NCBI RefSeq assembly: GCF_003932955.1
Contig: NZ_QOVY01000008.1
Span: 333-64,332 of the forward strand
Reading direction: 5' to 3'
Source of the DNA: Chryseobacterium sp. SC28
GTDB taxonomy: Bacteria; Bacteroidota; Bacteroidia; Flavobacteriales; Weeksellaceae
DNA: 64,000 bases
Below are positions 1-9,180 of the stretch, piece after piece. The notes below the pieces were generated by a model. It did no database searches. It had not been told where the DNA came from and worked only from the letters and a program-made list of their open reading frames with translations. How positions within the stretch are numbered: the stretch's first letter is position 1; each line of letters begins with the position of its first letter. Made by a program: the position numbers and the translations under genes.

Positions 1-590
1 ATACATAATCCCTGATGGGTCAACCGCTACTCCAGTAGGATAGTTGAATTGTGCTGCCGTACCCGTTCCGTCAGCAAACCCTTGTGTGCTTCCAGCCAAA
101 GTAGTCACCATACCTGCGGGGTTTATTTTTCGTATTTTATTATTAAAAGAATCTGCAACATACACATTCCCAGGAGCATCAACAGCAACGCCGGTGGGAT
201 AACTAAACTGTGCTGCTGTCCCCATTCCGTCTGCATCACCTGCTGTACTTCCCGCCAATGTGGTCACCACGCCCGCTGGCGTTATTTTTCGGATTCTATT
301 ATTTCCATAATCTGCGACATACACATTCCCAGCGGCATCAACCGCTATTCCATAAGGATAATAAAACTTTGCTGCTGTGCCTATTCCGTCGGCATAGCCT
401 CCCGTGCTTCCTGCCAAAGTAGTAACTATGCCCGCCGGCGTTATTTTTCGTACTTTATTATTAAGAGTATCTGAAATATACAAATTCCCAGCGGCATCGG
501 TCGCTACTCCAAAGGGAAAATTAAACTGCGCTGCCGTACCAGTACCATCTAAATATCCTGGCGTGCTGCCAGCAAAGGTGCTGACGGTTA
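1..590 (-). repeat. Tandem coding repeat, 159-bp period
   Basis: The same block recurs every 159 bp inside the NHL-protein gene (for example gttatttttc at 281 and again at 440). It corresponds to 53-residue NHL units. The copies differ at many third-codon positions, so they are old protein repeats and not a recent DNA duplication. Confidence 0.85.
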
Positions 591-669
591 CTTGTGCAAA
601 AGAAAAACTGCTTATGAAAAGCATTGCAAACCACAAAGCTTGCTTTTTTAAAAATGTCATTGTTTTCAT
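1..669 (-). CDS. NHL-repeat secreted protein, partial (C-terminus beyond left edge)
   Basis: An open frame of 223 codons without a stop reads leftwards from an ATG at 669 and leaves the window. The product begins with a typical signal peptide (MKTM..., hydrophobic core, ending near SFSFAQ) and is followed by repeated blocks of about 53 residues with the pattern VTTLAGST[41 protein letters not shown]. This is the NHL beta-propeller repeat signature seen in secreted Bacteroidota proteins. At least four blocks are visible, so the propeller is probably completed outside the window. The role is likely protein or ligand binding at the cell surface; no catalytic motif is seen. A second in-frame ATG at 660 is possible. 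An IS30-type element ends only 43 bp upstream of the start, so the native promoter may have been replaced or broken. The family call is firm; the function is unknown. Confidence 0.88.
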   Translation of the reverse strand, partial: MKTMTFLKKQALWFAMLFISSFSFAQVTVSTFAGSTPGYLDGTGTAAQFNFPFGVATDAAGNLYISDTLNNKVRKITPAGIVTTLAGSTGGYADGIGTAAKFYYPYGIAVDAAGNVYVADYGNNRIRKITPAGVVTTLAGSTAGDADGMGTAAQFSYPTGVAVDAPGNVYVADSFNNKIRKINPAGMVTTLAGSTQGFADGTGTAAQFNYPTGVAVDPSGIMY

Positions 670-712
670 AATTCTGTTAATTTTTTAAAAGTTAAAAATA
701 TATTTGGATTTA

Positions 713-735
713 GATTCAAGTAATAAATGCAACTT
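713..735 (+). repeat. Left terminal inverted repeat of IS30 element
   Basis: It begins gattcaagt and ends aaatgcaactt. The right end read in reverse complement begins with the same nine bases and ends with the same eleven; only a three-base central stretch differs. Confidence 0.8.
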
Positions 736-844
736 ATGAGGATACTTAAATAAAACATATTTTTTCAAATGAAAGGGCAAAAGCCCTTCCATCCGAAAAG
801 GATAAATGTCTTTATTTTGTGTTCTCGACCAAAAGTTGCAAAAT

Positions 845-1811
845 ATGAGTCATTTAACCGTAGAACAAAGATACACAATTGAAAGAATGTTACAACAAGG
901 CTACAGGCAAAGTGAGATAGCCCAATGTATAGGAAAACACAAATCTGTGCTAAGTAGAGAACTAAAGCGAAATTGCGATAAACGTAGTGGCAAGTACGTC
1001 TCAGATTTAGCTCAAAGGAAATACAACCATAGAAACAAAACAAAACCCAAACGCATTGTTTTTGATGATGAAATGAAACGTAGAGGCTTTGTTAAAGGAA
1101 GATTACAGCCCAGAGCAAGTTTGTGGAAGCCTTAGAGAACAAGGAGAACAATGCGTGAGCCACGAGCGTATTTATCAATATATATGGCAAGATAAAAAGC
1201 AAGGCGGCACACTACACACGCACCTAAGAAACCAAGGCAGACGGTATAGAAAAAGAGGCGCAGCAAAGGATAAAAGAGGATTAATCGTAGGAAGGATTGA
1301 TATTGATAAACGCCCCAAAATAGTAGAAGCACGAAGTAGATTTGGTGATTTAGAGGTAGATTTAATCATTGGCAAAAATCATAAAAGTGCCATATTAACG
1401 ATAAACGACAGAGCCTCCGGAATGCTAAAAATGAGAAAGATAAAATCTAAAGAAGCTGGGGAAGTAAGCAACGCTATAGTTGGTGAGTTAGAAGACTGGA
1501 AACCCTACATTACAACAATTACGGCAGATAACGGAAAGGAGTTTGCCAACCATCAATACGTAGCAGAAGAGCTGCAAATAGATCATTATTTTGCTAAACC
1601 TTACCATTCCTGGGAAAGAGGTTCTAATGAGAATTTAAACGGTTTAGTAAGGCAATATTTTAAAAAGAAAGATGACTTTAACACCATCACAAATGAACAA
1701 ATCAAAGCCATCGAAAACAAAATAAATAACCGACCTAGAAAACGATTTAAATACAAAAAACCTATCTTCGTAATGGAAGAATTATTGTTTAATCAAAAGT
1801 TGCATTTGTAA
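845..1811 (+). pseudogene. IS30-family transposase, interrupted by a +1 frameshift
   Basis: The first frame starts at ATG 845 and gives an N-terminal helix-turn-helix (MSHLTVEQRYTIERML; IAQCIGKHKSVLSRELKRN), the IS30 DNA-binding region. It runs on to a stop at 1135. The rest of the transposase is in another frame: EALLKEDYSPEQVCG from about 1083, then the DDE core with VDLIIG, TADNGKEF and WERGSNENLNG supplying the three acidic residues, and a normal C-terminus ending at 1811. Skipping one base at about 1082 joins the two parts into an IS30-like protein. The frames overlap only from 1077 to 1135. This is probably a one-base insertion that inactivates the element; a programmed +1 frameshift cannot be excluded, but no classic slippery site was recognised. 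Confidence 0.82.
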
Positions 1812-1819
1812 CTTGAATC
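1797..1819 (-). repeat. Right terminal inverted repeat of IS30 element
   Basis: The sequence aagttgcattt...acttgaatc is the inverted partner of 713-735. It overlaps the last codons and the TAA stop (1809-1811) of the transposase frame. Confidence 0.8.
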
Positions 1820-1980
1820 CAGCGGAGTATAAAAAAATCATTCAAAAAAAAATGCAATTCATTTTTATTCAATTAAAATGAAGCTCAAAATTATCACATT
1901 TTTTCCGGAATTGTGGTTATTTTTAGATTTTTTTTTGTATATCTCATTATCCTTCAATTGTTTAGTATATATCTTTATTT

Positions 1981-3330
1981 TTAGGATAAATCTTCATTTT
2001 CTAAGCCTGAGGGAAGATTTTTTTTGGCTTTGATGCCCAAATTTTTCAGTTTCCGGGTTTGAGCGATCAGATTGTCGTTGCCGGAACTTAGCTGCTTGTA
2101 AGCATCCGTATACGAGTTTTTTGCCTGATCGATATTCTTCCCAATGCGTTCCAGATTTTCTACAAATCCAACAAACTTGTCATACAATTTTGCACCTCTG
2201 TCCGCAATTTCCATCGCATTCCGGTTTTGATGTTCGCGTTTCCACAAGTCCTGAATCAACTTCAAGGAAGTGATCAGATTGGTGGGACTGAGCAACAAAA
2301 TTCTTTTGTCGTAAGCAAAATTCCACAGGTTAGGATCCGTTTGCAAAGCCGCCATATACGCCGCTTCACTTGGGACGAACATCATCACGAAATCCAGAGA
2401 TTTATCAAAATCGTCATACGCTTTCTGGCTCAGCTGCATGATATGGTTTTTCACAGACTGTAGATGTTGACGCTGTTTGCCGGCGAACACCTCGGGATCC
2501 GACTCATCGGTCATTTCTACAAAAGCCGTGAGAGAAACTTTACTGTCGATGATGACGTTGCGGTTATCGGGATATTTCACAACCGCATCCGGCCGCATTT
2601 TTTTTCCGGAAAATTCAGAGAAGATGGCTTTGTTGTTCTCATCTCGCAACTCGTGCTCCATAAAATATTCCTGATTTTTCCGCAGACCAGATTTTTCCAG
2701 AATGCTTTCCAAAATCATTTCGCCCCAGTTTCCCTGCGTTTTGCTTTCGCCTTTCAAAGCTCGAGTCAGTTTCTTGGCATCTTCGGAAATTTGCTGGTTG
2801 AGGTCTTTCAGCTCACGTACTTTTTCGCCCAGTGAGAACCGTTCTTTGGATTCTTTGTCGTAAGTTTCGTTGACGGTATTTTTCAGTTCATTGATTTTTT
2901 CCTGAAAAGGTTCCAAGATCAGTTTGAGCTGATTTTGATTGAGTTGCGTGAATTTTTGCGATTTCTCATCCAAAATTTGATTCGCTGTGTTCTCAAATTG
3001 CAGACGCATAGTTTCCTGAAGTTTCAAGAAATCCTGTTTTTGTCTGTCGAGATTTTCCAGCAGATTGTTGTAATTGGCATTTAGTTCCGCATTGGTAGAG
3101 AGCAGTTCTTCTTTGTTTTTTTGGAGTTCTGAAATATCATTGCTAAATTCTTGATTCAATGTTTTCAAATCTTCGATTTTTTCCTGATAATTGCGTTCGT
3201 TTTCTTGCAGTCGGATCCAGTTTTCGTTGGCAATATCAAAGTTTTTCTTGCTGACAGTAGTGGCCTTCATTATTATGAAAACCAAAAATCCGCCAATTAA
3301 AATTCCGAGAAATAGATAAAGTCCGGTCAT
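1981..3330 (-). CDS. rmuC: DNA recombination protein RmuC
   Basis: This 449-residue protein has one N-terminal membrane helix (residues about 4-22). A long Glu/Lys/Gln-rich coiled coil follows to about residue 200. The C-terminal RmuC domain is nuclease-like and includes GNWGEMILESILEKSGL, MRPDAVVKYP and NVIIDSKVSLTAF. The last segment holds the D-x-K residues typical of the PD-(D/E)XK-like fold of this family. RmuC limits recombination-driven rearrangement at inverted repeats in E. coli; its biochemical activity is poorly defined. Length and domain order are normal. The gene is followed on the same strand by no close partner (IS30 downstream), and the PPK2 gene lies upstream with a 36-bp gap, so the two may be co-transcribed. 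Confidence 0.9.
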   Translation of the reverse strand: MTGLYLFLGILIGGFLVFIIMKATTVSKKNFDIANENWIRLQENERNYQEKIEDLKTLNQEFSNDISELQKNKEELLSTNAELNANYNNLLENLDRQKQDFLKLQETMRLQFENTANQILDEKSQKFTQLNQNQLKLILEPFQEKINELKNTVNETYDKESKERFSLGEKVRELKDLNQQISEDAKKLTRALKGESKTQGNWGEMILESILEKSGLRKNQEYFMEHELRDENNKAIFSEFSGKKMRPDAVVKYPDNRNVIIDSKVSLTAFVEMTDESDPEVFAGKQRQHLQSVKNHIMQLSQKAYDDFDKSLDFVMMFVPSEAAYMAALQTDPNLWNFAYDKRILLLSPTNLITSLKLIQDLWKREHQNRNAMEIADRGAKLYDKFVGFVENLERIGKNIDQAKNSYTDAYKQLSSGNDNLIAQTRKLKNLGIKAKKNLPSGLENEDLS

Positions 3331-3366
3331 TGTTTTAGTTTAAAGTTTATGATGCAGTTTTAAAAA

Positions 3367-4245
3367 TTATTTTTCGCTTTCCAATTTAACTTTGGATTCT
3401 TCCAAGGCACTTTTTTCCTTGTCGGAAAGTTTCGGAAACTGCGGATTCATTTCTTGCAATTTGTCTATTATAATTTGAATGGCTGCAACTCTGCAAAACC
3501 ATTTCTGGTCGGCCGGAATTACAAACCAAGGCGCATATTCGGTAGAGGTCTCATTGATAGCCTGCTCGTAAGCGTTCATGTAATCTTCCCAAAATCCTCG
3601 TTCAGCTACATCCTCCGGAGAGAACTTCCAGTTTTTGGTGTCCTCCTCTATGCGAGCGAGAAAGCGCCTTTTCTGCTCTTCTTTGGAGACATTCAGGAAT
3701 ATTTTAATGATGGTTGTGCCGTTGTTTGTAAGATGTTTTTCAAAGTTTCGGATGCTTTCGTATCGGTTTTCCCAAAATTTTTCGTCAAATTGCTTTACAT
3801 CTTTCCAGGTTTTTTCGCTTAGGTTATACTCCGGATGTACTTTGCAGACCAACACGCTTTCGTAATGAGAACGGTTGTAAATTCCAATCTTTCCTTTCGC
3901 CGGCAAGGCCAAAGAATGTCTCCAGAGAAAATCGTGGGAATATTCTTTTGAACTCGGCGTTTTGAAACTGGTGACTTCGCAACCTTGCGGATTCACGCCG
4001 CCGAAAACGTGCTCCACCAAGCTGTCTTTCCCCGCAGCATCCATCGCTTGGATGAGGATTAGCAAAGATTGGCTTCCTTCCGCATATAATTTCTCTTGCA
4101 ACAGGCGCAATTTATCTTTTTCGATGACCAGCAGTTGTGTCCCTTCGTCTTTGCTGAGGCTCCCGCTATATTTGGTATCGTAACTTTTGAGGTCGAATGT
4201 TGTATTTGTCTTAATTAAGAAATCGTCTGAGAAATTGTTATCCAT
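3367..4245 (-). CDS. PPK2-family polyphosphate kinase
   Basis: The 292-residue product carries the PPK2 core: a Walker A-like QAMDAAGKDSLVEHVF (about residues 85-100), VNPQGCEVTSFKTPS, HDFLWR, the lid segment IGIYNRSHYESVLV and the later EEQKRRFLARIEE. PPK2 enzymes transfer phosphate between polyphosphate and nucleotides; this short single-domain layout resembles polyphosphate:nucleotide phosphotransferases that phosphorylate AMP or ADP. The subclass cannot be fixed from the motifs alone. The ATG at 4245 is chosen; a TTG at 4254 would add three residues. It is soluble and cytoplasmic. A terminator for the upstream DUF1573 gene lies just before it. Confidence 0.9.
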   Translation of the reverse strand: MDNNFSDDFLIKTNTTFDLKSYDTKYSGSLSKDEGTQLLVIEKDKLRLLQEKLYAEGSQSLLILIQAMDAAGKDSLVEHVFGGVNPQGCEVTSFKTPSSKEYSHDFLWRHSLALPAKGKIGIYNRSHYESVLVCKVHPEYNLSEKTWKDVKQFDEKFWENRYESIRNFEKHLTNNGTTIIKIFLNVSKEEQKRRFLARIEEDTKNWKFSPEDVAERGFWEDYMNAYEQAINETSTEYAPWFVIPADQKWFCRVAAIQIIIDKLQEMNPQFPKLSDKEKSALEESKVKLESEK

Positions 4246-4263
4246 ACTTTTCAATTTTGTTTA

Positions 4264-4300
4264 AAAATAAAAAAACCGCTCCAATAAAGGAACGGTTTGT
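4264..4300 (-). terminator. Rho-independent terminator of the DUF1573 gene
   Basis: Read on the minus strand, a ten-base arm (AAACCGTTCC), a six-base loop and the partner arm GGAGCGGTTT are followed by a T-rich tract at about 4275-4262. It lies 22 bp after the DUF1573 stop codon. Confidence 0.88.
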
Positions 4301-4321
4301 TGATAATTCAAATGGTTTGGC

Positions 4322-4810
4322 TTATTTAGTCGCGGCTTCTGCCGTCTTAGCAGCCCTCTTAGCAGCAGCATTTTTACTGGTTGGTGCTGGCTGAGCTTTT
4401 GCTGTGGCCACAACCGCCGTTGTTGCTTGCTGTGCGGCAGGCGTTTCATCCACCACAGTCCCTTTGATGTAAAGCACAGATCTGTTGTTGGCCGGATCAT
4501 TGGAATATACTTCAATCAATTTGTTGAAAGCGCCCTTGATTCCCGTGTTGTAACCCACTTTGATTTGAGCCGTTTTTCCCGGTAAGATAGGATCTTTGCT
4601 CCATTCCGGTGTCGTACATCCGCAGGAAGGTTTTACTTCGCTGATGATCAGTGGTTTGTCACCCGTGTTTTTTACCGTGAAAAATCGGTGACCGTCTGAG
4701 CCGGCTTTTACAGTTCCGTAGTCGTAGGTGGTTTTGTCAAATGTGATCGTTTGAGCCGATGCAAAAGCGATAGCGCCTGTCATCAATAAGCCTGCAAGAA
4801 TCTTTTTCAT
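4322..4810 (-). CDS. DUF1573 domain periplasmic protein
   Basis: The 162-residue protein starts at ATG 4810 with a clear signal peptide (MKKILAGLLMTGAIAFASAQ). One DUF1573 beta-sandwich follows: ITFDKTTYDYGTVKAGS, FTVKNTGDKPLII, VKPSCGCTTPEW, then YSNDPANNRSVLYIKGTV. The C-terminal 35 residues are an Ala/Thr/Lys-rich tail of low complexity. The Ig-like fold suggests a structural or binding role in the envelope; no enzyme activity is known for the family. A longer reading from 4843 exists but places a charged stretch before the signal peptide, so it was rejected. It has its own promoter and terminator. Confidence 0.88.
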   Translation of the reverse strand: MKKILAGLLMTGAIAFASAQTITFDKTTYDYGTVKAGSDGHRFFTVKNTGDKPLIISEVKPSCGCTTPEWSKDPILPGKTAQIKVGYNTGIKGAFNKLIEVYSNDPANNRSVLYIKGTVVDETPAAQQATTAVVATAKAQPAPTSKNAAAKRAAKTAEAATK

Positions 4811-4840
4811 ATTTTTTTGTTTTAATTTAATTTTAAAGAA

Positions 4841-4848
4841 CAAAGTTA
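4841..4848 (-). promoter_or_regulatory. Probable -7 box (TAACTTTG) for the DUF1573 gene
   Basis: It matches the Bacteroidota -7 consensus TAnnTTTG, 30 bp upstream of the ATG at 4810. No convincing -33 TTG was seen. Confidence 0.5.
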
Positions 4849-4890
4849 TAAATAAATTGAATACGTGATGTTAATTTTTTCGCATTATCT

Positions 4891-4898
4891 TATTTTTG
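4891..4898 (+). promoter_or_regulatory. Probable -7 box (TATTTTTG) for valS
   Basis: It matches TAnnTTTG, 30 bp upstream of the valS ATG. The -33 region is AT-rich without a clear TTG. Confidence 0.5.
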
Positions 4899-4928
4899 CA
4901 AATTAAATGTCGAAAATAACATACAAAA

Positions 4929-7550
4929 ATGCAGATCGCAGACAAATATAGCCCACAAGCAACGGAACAGAAATGGTATCAATTCTGGTTGGACAACAAA
5001 TTTTTCCATTCGGAGCCAGACGACAGACCGCCGTACACCATTGTGATTCCGCCGCCAAATGTAACCGGAATTCTGCACATGGGACATATGCTCAACAACA
5101 CGATTCAGGATGTTTTGGTAAGAAGAGCCAGAATGCAGGGTTTCAATGCGTGCTGGGTTCCCGGGACGGATCACGCTTCCATTGCAACGGAAGCCAAAGT
5201 AGTCGCTAAACTAAAGGCAGAGGGCATCAGCAAAAAAGACATTACAAGAGAAGAATTCCTAAAGCACGCCTGGGAATGGAAAGAAAAATATGGCGGAACC
5301 ATCTTGGATCAACTGAAAAAATTGGGCTGCTCCTGCGATTGGGACAGAACGAGATTCACGATGGAGGAAAATCTTTCAAAGTCGGTCATCAAAGTTTTTG
5401 TGGATCTTTACAATAAAGGCCTGATTTATCGAGGCTACAAAGTGGTGAACTGGGATCCGGAAGCGCAAACCAATATTTCGGACGAAGAAGTGGTCTTCAA
5501 AGAGCAAAATGGAAAATTATACTTTCTGAAATATAAAATCGAAGGGACAGAGGAATTTATTACCGTGGCAACCACGCGTCCGGAAACCATATTCGGCGAT
5601 GTCGCAGTCTGCGTCAATCCCAACGACGAGCGATATCATTATCTGAAAGGTAAAAATGTCGTCGTCCCGATTGTCAACAGAGTCGTGCCTATTATCGAGG
5701 ACGATTATGTGGATATAGAATTTGGAACCGGCGCTTTGAAAATCACGCCGGCCCACGACATCAATGACTACGAAATCGGGCAAAAGCACAATCTGCCCAT
5801 CATCGATTCTATGGACAACGATGCCATTCTCAACGAGCACGGAATGCATTATCAGGGCAAAGACAGGTTCGCCGTAAGGAAAGAAATTGCGAAAGAACTG
5901 CAGGAAAAAGACCTGCTGCTAAAGGCGGAAGATTACGTCAACAAAGTGGGAACTTCCGAAAGAACGGGCGCCGTGATCGAACCAAAAATATCCGTCCAAT
6001 GGTTTCTCAAAATGTCGGAATTGGCAAAACCCGCTCTGGATGTTGTGTTGGATGATACCATTAAATTCCATCCGGACAAATTCAAAAATACCTATCGCCA
6101 CTGGATGGAGAACGTTCACGATTGGAATATCTCGCGCCAGCTCTGGTGGGGACAGCAGATTCCGGCTTTCTATTATGGAACGGGCGAAGATGAATTTGTT
6201 GTAGCTGAAAATATCGAAGAGGCGGTAAAATTAGCACGAGCAAAGACTTCCAATTCCCAACTGCAGGCTTCTGACCTAAAACAAGATGAAGACGTGCTGG
6301 ACACCTGGTTTTCATCTTGGCTGTGGCCCATCTCGGTTTTCGAAGGCATCCTCGAGCCCGAAAATAAAGACATCAATTATTATTATCCAACCTCGGATCT
6401 GGTTACCGGACCGGATATCATCTTTTTCTGGGTAGCCCGAATGATTATGGCAGGATTGGAATATCGCAAAGAAGTGCCTTTCAAAAATGTCTATTTTACA
6501 GGAATCGTGCGCGATAAGCAAAGACGGAAAATGTCCAAACAACTGGGAAACTCGCCAGATCCGATCGATTTGATTGAAAAATATGGTGCCGACGGCGTTC
6601 GGGTTGGTAGTTTGATGAGTTCGGCTGCAGGAAATGATCTTTTGTTTGACGAAGACTTGATGCTGCAAGGACGCAATTTTGCCACCAAAATTTGGAATGC
6701 CTACAAACTAATCCAAGGTTGGAACCGCGATGAATCTATCAAAGCGCAGAAACACGATATCGAAACCATCGAATGGTTCGGTGAACAACTGAACAAAACC
6801 ATTGCCGAAATAGAGGATCAGTTCTCGAAATTTAGGATTTCAGATGCTTTGCATTTGGTTTACAAACTCATCTGGGACGATTTTTGCGCTTGGTATTTGG
6901 AAGCGATAAAACCCAATTTTGGCGAAGCAATCAGCGAAGAGGTTTATCAAAAAACGATTACTTATTTTGAGGAATTGATGAAGCTGTTGCATCCATTTAT
7001 GCCTTTCCTGTCCGAGGAACTGTGGCAGTCGATTGCCGAAAGAAAGATTGATGAAGCGCTGATCATCACGCAACAAAAAAAATCTGAAAGTTATGATGAA
7101 CAAACCATCAAAGATTTCGATTTTGCTAAGGAAGTGATCTCTGGTGTTAGGAATTATCGTCAATCCAAAGGAATTTCGCCAAGAGAATCTGTAGAAGTTT
7201 TCACAAATGCAGCGTCACTCAAAGATGCCGAAGTCATTCGGAAATTAGCCCATATTTCCAACATTCATTTTGGACAGAAAACCGATCAACCCAGCTTCAC
7301 ATTCTTAGTTGGTTCCAACGAGTTCTCAATTCCGCTAAGCGAAAATCTTGACCTTGCCGATGAAAAAATCAAAACCGAAGAAGAAATTAAATATCTGAAA
7401 GGCTTTTTGATTTCGGTGGATAAAAAACTCTCGAACGAAAAATTTGTGGCCAATGCCAAACCGGAAGTCGTAGCCATCGAGCGCAAGAAACAAAAAGACG
7501 CTCAGGATAAAATTCTATTATTGGAAGAAAAACTGAAAAGTTTGTCATGA
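4929..7550 (+). CDS. valS: Valine--tRNA ligase
   Basis: This 873-residue class I aminoacyl-tRNA synthetase charges tRNA-Val with valine. The HIGH motif appears as HMGH at residues 50-53 within PPPNVTGILHMGH, and the KMSKS motif as KMSKQLGNSPDP at about residue 534. Between them lies the CP1 editing domain (TTRPETIFGDVAV, TGALKITPAHDINDYEIG), which hydrolyses mischarged Thr-tRNA. The anticodon-binding domain follows (for example FMPFLSEELWQ), with a C-terminal coiled-coil arm (LKGFLISVDKKLSNEKFVANAKPEVV). Length and order are normal for Bacteroidota ValS. The stop codon overlaps the next start by four bases (ATGA), which suggests translational coupling with the DUF4241 gene. Confidence 0.97.
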   Translation: MQIADKYSPQATEQKWYQFWLDNKFFHSEPDDRPPYTIVIPPPNVTGILHMGHMLNNTIQDVLVRRARMQGFNACWVPGTDHASIATEAKVVAKLKAEGISKKDITREEFLKHAWEWKEKYGGTILDQLKKLGCSCDWDRTRFTMEENLSKSVIKVFVDLYNKGLIYRGYKVVNWDPEAQTNISDEEVVFKEQNGKLYFLKYKIEGTEEFITVATTRPETIFGDVAVCVNPNDERYHYLKGKNVVVPIVNRVVPIIEDDYVDIEFGTGALKITPAHDINDYEIGQKHNLPIIDSMDNDAILNEHGMHYQGKDRFAVRKEIAKELQEKDLLLKAEDYVNKVGTSERTGAVIEPKISVQWFLKMSELAKPALDVVLDDTIKFHPDKFKNTYRHWMENVHDWNISRQLWWGQQIPAFYYGTGEDEFVVAENIEEAVKLARAKTSNSQLQASDLKQDEDVLDTWFSSWLWPISVFEGILEPENKDINYYYPTSDLVTGPDIIFFWVARMIMAGLEYRKEVPFKNVYFTGIVRDKQRRKMSKQLGNSPDPIDLIEKYGADGVRVGSLMSSAAGNDLLFDEDLMLQGRNFATKIWNAYKLIQGWNRDESIKAQKHDIETIEWFGEQLNKTIAEIEDQFSKFRISDALHLVYKLIWDDFCAWYLEAIKPNFGEAISEEVYQKTITYFEELMKLLHPFMPFLSEELWQSIAERKIDEALIITQQKKSESYDEQTIKDFDFAKEVISGVRNYRQSKGISPRESVEVFTNAASLKDAEVIRKLAHISNIHFGQKTDQPSFTFLVGSNEFSIPLSENLDLADEKIKTEEEIKYLKGFLISVDKKLSNEKFVANAKPEVVAIERKKQKDAQDKILLLEEKLKSLS

Positions 7551-8191
7551 CTCATATCGAAAACATCAAAAAGCTGTTCGCAAAGAATTTTGTAGATCAC
7601 CCGCTGTTGGAAACCTATGAAGCAGGAGAAATTCATATTTCTTCCGGTTTCATCGTAGCCAGCGACCCCTTGATCTCGCCCGATCAGCCGCCGTTTTCTC
7701 AGCAATTTCCCAAAGGCAATTTCCCTGTTCTAATGCACAAAGAAAGAGAATCCAATTGCATCGCATACGCAGAAATCGTTTTTGACAAGAATCAAATAGC
7801 AGAAAAGTGGGAATTGGCTCTGTGCGATGGTCAAAATTTGAAAGATTTAAAAGAAGGAGAGATCTTCGGGTATTTGGTAGAATCCGGGATGGGAAGTCTG
7901 ATGGATTGGGATGCTCAGAAAGCTTTGAATCAATTGGAACAAGAGCTTTTTCACAAGAAAGGCGCCGATTTTATGGGAATTTACGAAGCGTTTTTTCACG
8001 AGCATTTTTTTGATGATAATGGGGCAATAGACCAGTTTGCAATCCTAAAACCTTACGAGGACAAGCCGGAAAATCTAGTGGCTTTCGAGACGGGCTACGG
8101 CGAAGGATTTTATGCCAGCTACATCGGTTATTCCAAAGATAATCAGCCCGTTAAGTTGATTTCCGAATTCATAGAAATCGGTACAGATTAA
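7547..8191 (+). CDS. DUF4241 domain protein
   Basis: This 214-residue soluble protein is coupled to valS by an ATGA overlap. It has the DUF4241 pattern: an N-terminal LLETYEAGEIHISSGFIVASDPL, a central YAEIVFD..., GEIFGYLVESGMGSLMDW, and a C-terminal FETGYGEGFYASYIGYSKDNQPVKLISEF. The closing aromatic/glycine-rich segment, typical of this family, often belongs to immunity-like or regulatory proteins, but no function is established. The close link to valS may be historical. No signal peptide or membrane helix is present. Confidence 0.8.
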   Translation: MTHIENIKKLFAKNFVDHPLLETYEAGEIHISSGFIVASDPLISPDQPPFSQQFPKGNFPVLMHKERESNCIAYAEIVFDKNQIAEKWELALCDGQNLKDLKEGEIFGYLVESGMGSLMDWDAQKALNQLEQELFHKKGADFMGIYEAFFHEHFFDDNGAIDQFAILKPYEDKPENLVAFETGYGEGFYASYIGYSKDNQPVKLISEFIEIGTD

Positions 8192-8328
8192 TAAGATTTT
8201 CTCATAAAAAGTGAGAGGAACAACACTTTTTTGAAGACCTAAAGCATCAATTAATATCCTGTGCATATTAATCCCCAAATTAGCGGAACAAAATTTTCTA
8301 ATTTTACCGAAATTTAAACACGTTTTTA

Positions 8329-9180
8329 ATGCAAAGTATTGAGCTGATAACCGAAGACCAATATACCATCTCTGCCCATCTCTTCGAGCCGCAATCATCC
8401 AATGGCAAGTTGATTTTGATCAATTCGGCAACCGGCGTCAAGCAGCAACTTTATTTTTCTTTGGCCAAGTTTTTTGCAGAACACGGATTCACCGTCATTA
8501 CCTACGATTATCGGGGAATCGGGCTTTCCAAACCGAAGAAAATGAGCGGTTTCCAGGCCTCGATGAGAATCTGGGGAACGCAGGATTACAAAGCCGCAAC
8601 GCAGTTTGTCAAAACCAATTTTTCCGAGTATCAAAAGTTTTGTCTTGGCCATTCTCTTGGTGCATTGATATTGGGAATGAACGAAGACTCCGCGATCTTC
8701 GATGCGTTTGTTTTCATCGGAACGCAAAACGCTTATGCCGGCAATCTCAATTTCAAAACAAAAATTGAAGCTTATCTTGGTTTTGGAATCATGCAGCCTA
8801 TTTCAACCCTGATTTTGGGATATTTTCCCGCCCACTGGTTTGGACTTGGAGAAAGCCTACCCTCGGGAAGCGCTTTTGACTGGCGAACCTTGATTCTCAA
8901 CAAAAAATCGGTGAACAAATTGTTGGAAAAAGTTCCGGATTTTTCCAAAAATCTCACTCAACAAGTCTTGGTCCTTAGAGCGGAAGATGACGCTTGGCTC
9001 ACGGAAAAAGGCGTGAAATCTCTGATGCAGGAAACGTATCCGAATATGAAGCCCACTTACCGCCTCATCAAAACTTCGGAATCTGATAAAAACGAAATCG
9101 GCCACATCAATTTTTTCAGAAGCTACAACAAAAAACTCTGGCACATCATTCTCGATGAGTTGGGAGGAGAAAAATATTAA
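8329..9180 (+). CDS. Alpha/beta-fold hydrolase
   Basis: The 283-residue protein has the order of an alpha/beta hydrolase. An oxyanion-type strand (LILINSATGVKQQ) and TYDYRGIGLS are followed by the nucleophile elbow GHSLG with Ser109. A late acid (EDDAWLTEKG) and a final His in NEIGHINFF complete the set. This layout resembles serine-aminopeptidase-like hydrolases of unknown substrate. No signal peptide is present, so it is probably cytoplasmic. It overlaps the next gene by one base (TAATG), so the hydrolase and the HD protein are likely co-translated. The substrate cannot be inferred. Confidence 0.85.
   Translation: MQSIELITEDQYTISAHLFEPQSSNGKLILINSATGVKQQLYFSLAKFFAEHGFTVITYDYRGIGLSKPKKMSGFQASMRIWGTQDYKAATQFVKTNFSEYQKFCLGHSLGALILGMNEDSAIFDAFVFIGTQNAYAGNLNFKTKIEAYLGFGIMQPISTLILGYFPAHWFGLGESLPSGSAFDWRTLILNKKSVNKLLEKVPDFSKNLTQQVLVLRAEDDAWLTEKGVKSLMQETYPNMKPTYRLIKTSESDKNEIGHINFFRSYNKKLWHIILDELGGEKY

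Larger units (their letters stand above)
713..1819 (+). mobile_element. IS30-family insertion sequence with frameshifted transposase
   Basis: The element is bounded by imperfect terminal inverted repeats (713-735 and 1797-1819, 20 of 23 positions matching) and encloses one IS30-type transposase split by a frameshift. At about 1.1 kb it has the usual size for the family. The right repeat contains the transposase stop codon. No clear target-site duplication was found next to the repeats. It sits between the start of the NHL-repeat gene and rmuC. Confidence 0.85.

Noticed and set aside
49-688. Plus-strand open frames over the first 700 bases, with Cys/Ser-rich translations
   Set aside because: They are antisense to the NHL-repeat gene; their repeated look comes from the 159-bp coding repeats, and the translations match no family.
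765-1043. Minus-strand frame over the IS30 transposase
   Set aside because: It is antisense to the transposase and has no known motif; the plus-strand frames give the IS30 signatures.
713-1819. Target-site duplication of the IS30 element
   Set aside because: The bases next to the two terminal repeats do not match for even a few positions, so no duplication is claimed.
8075-8398. Minus-strand 107-codon frame between DUF4241 and hydrolase genes
   Set aside because: It covers parts of both plus-strand genes in antisense and has biased, non-coding-like composition.
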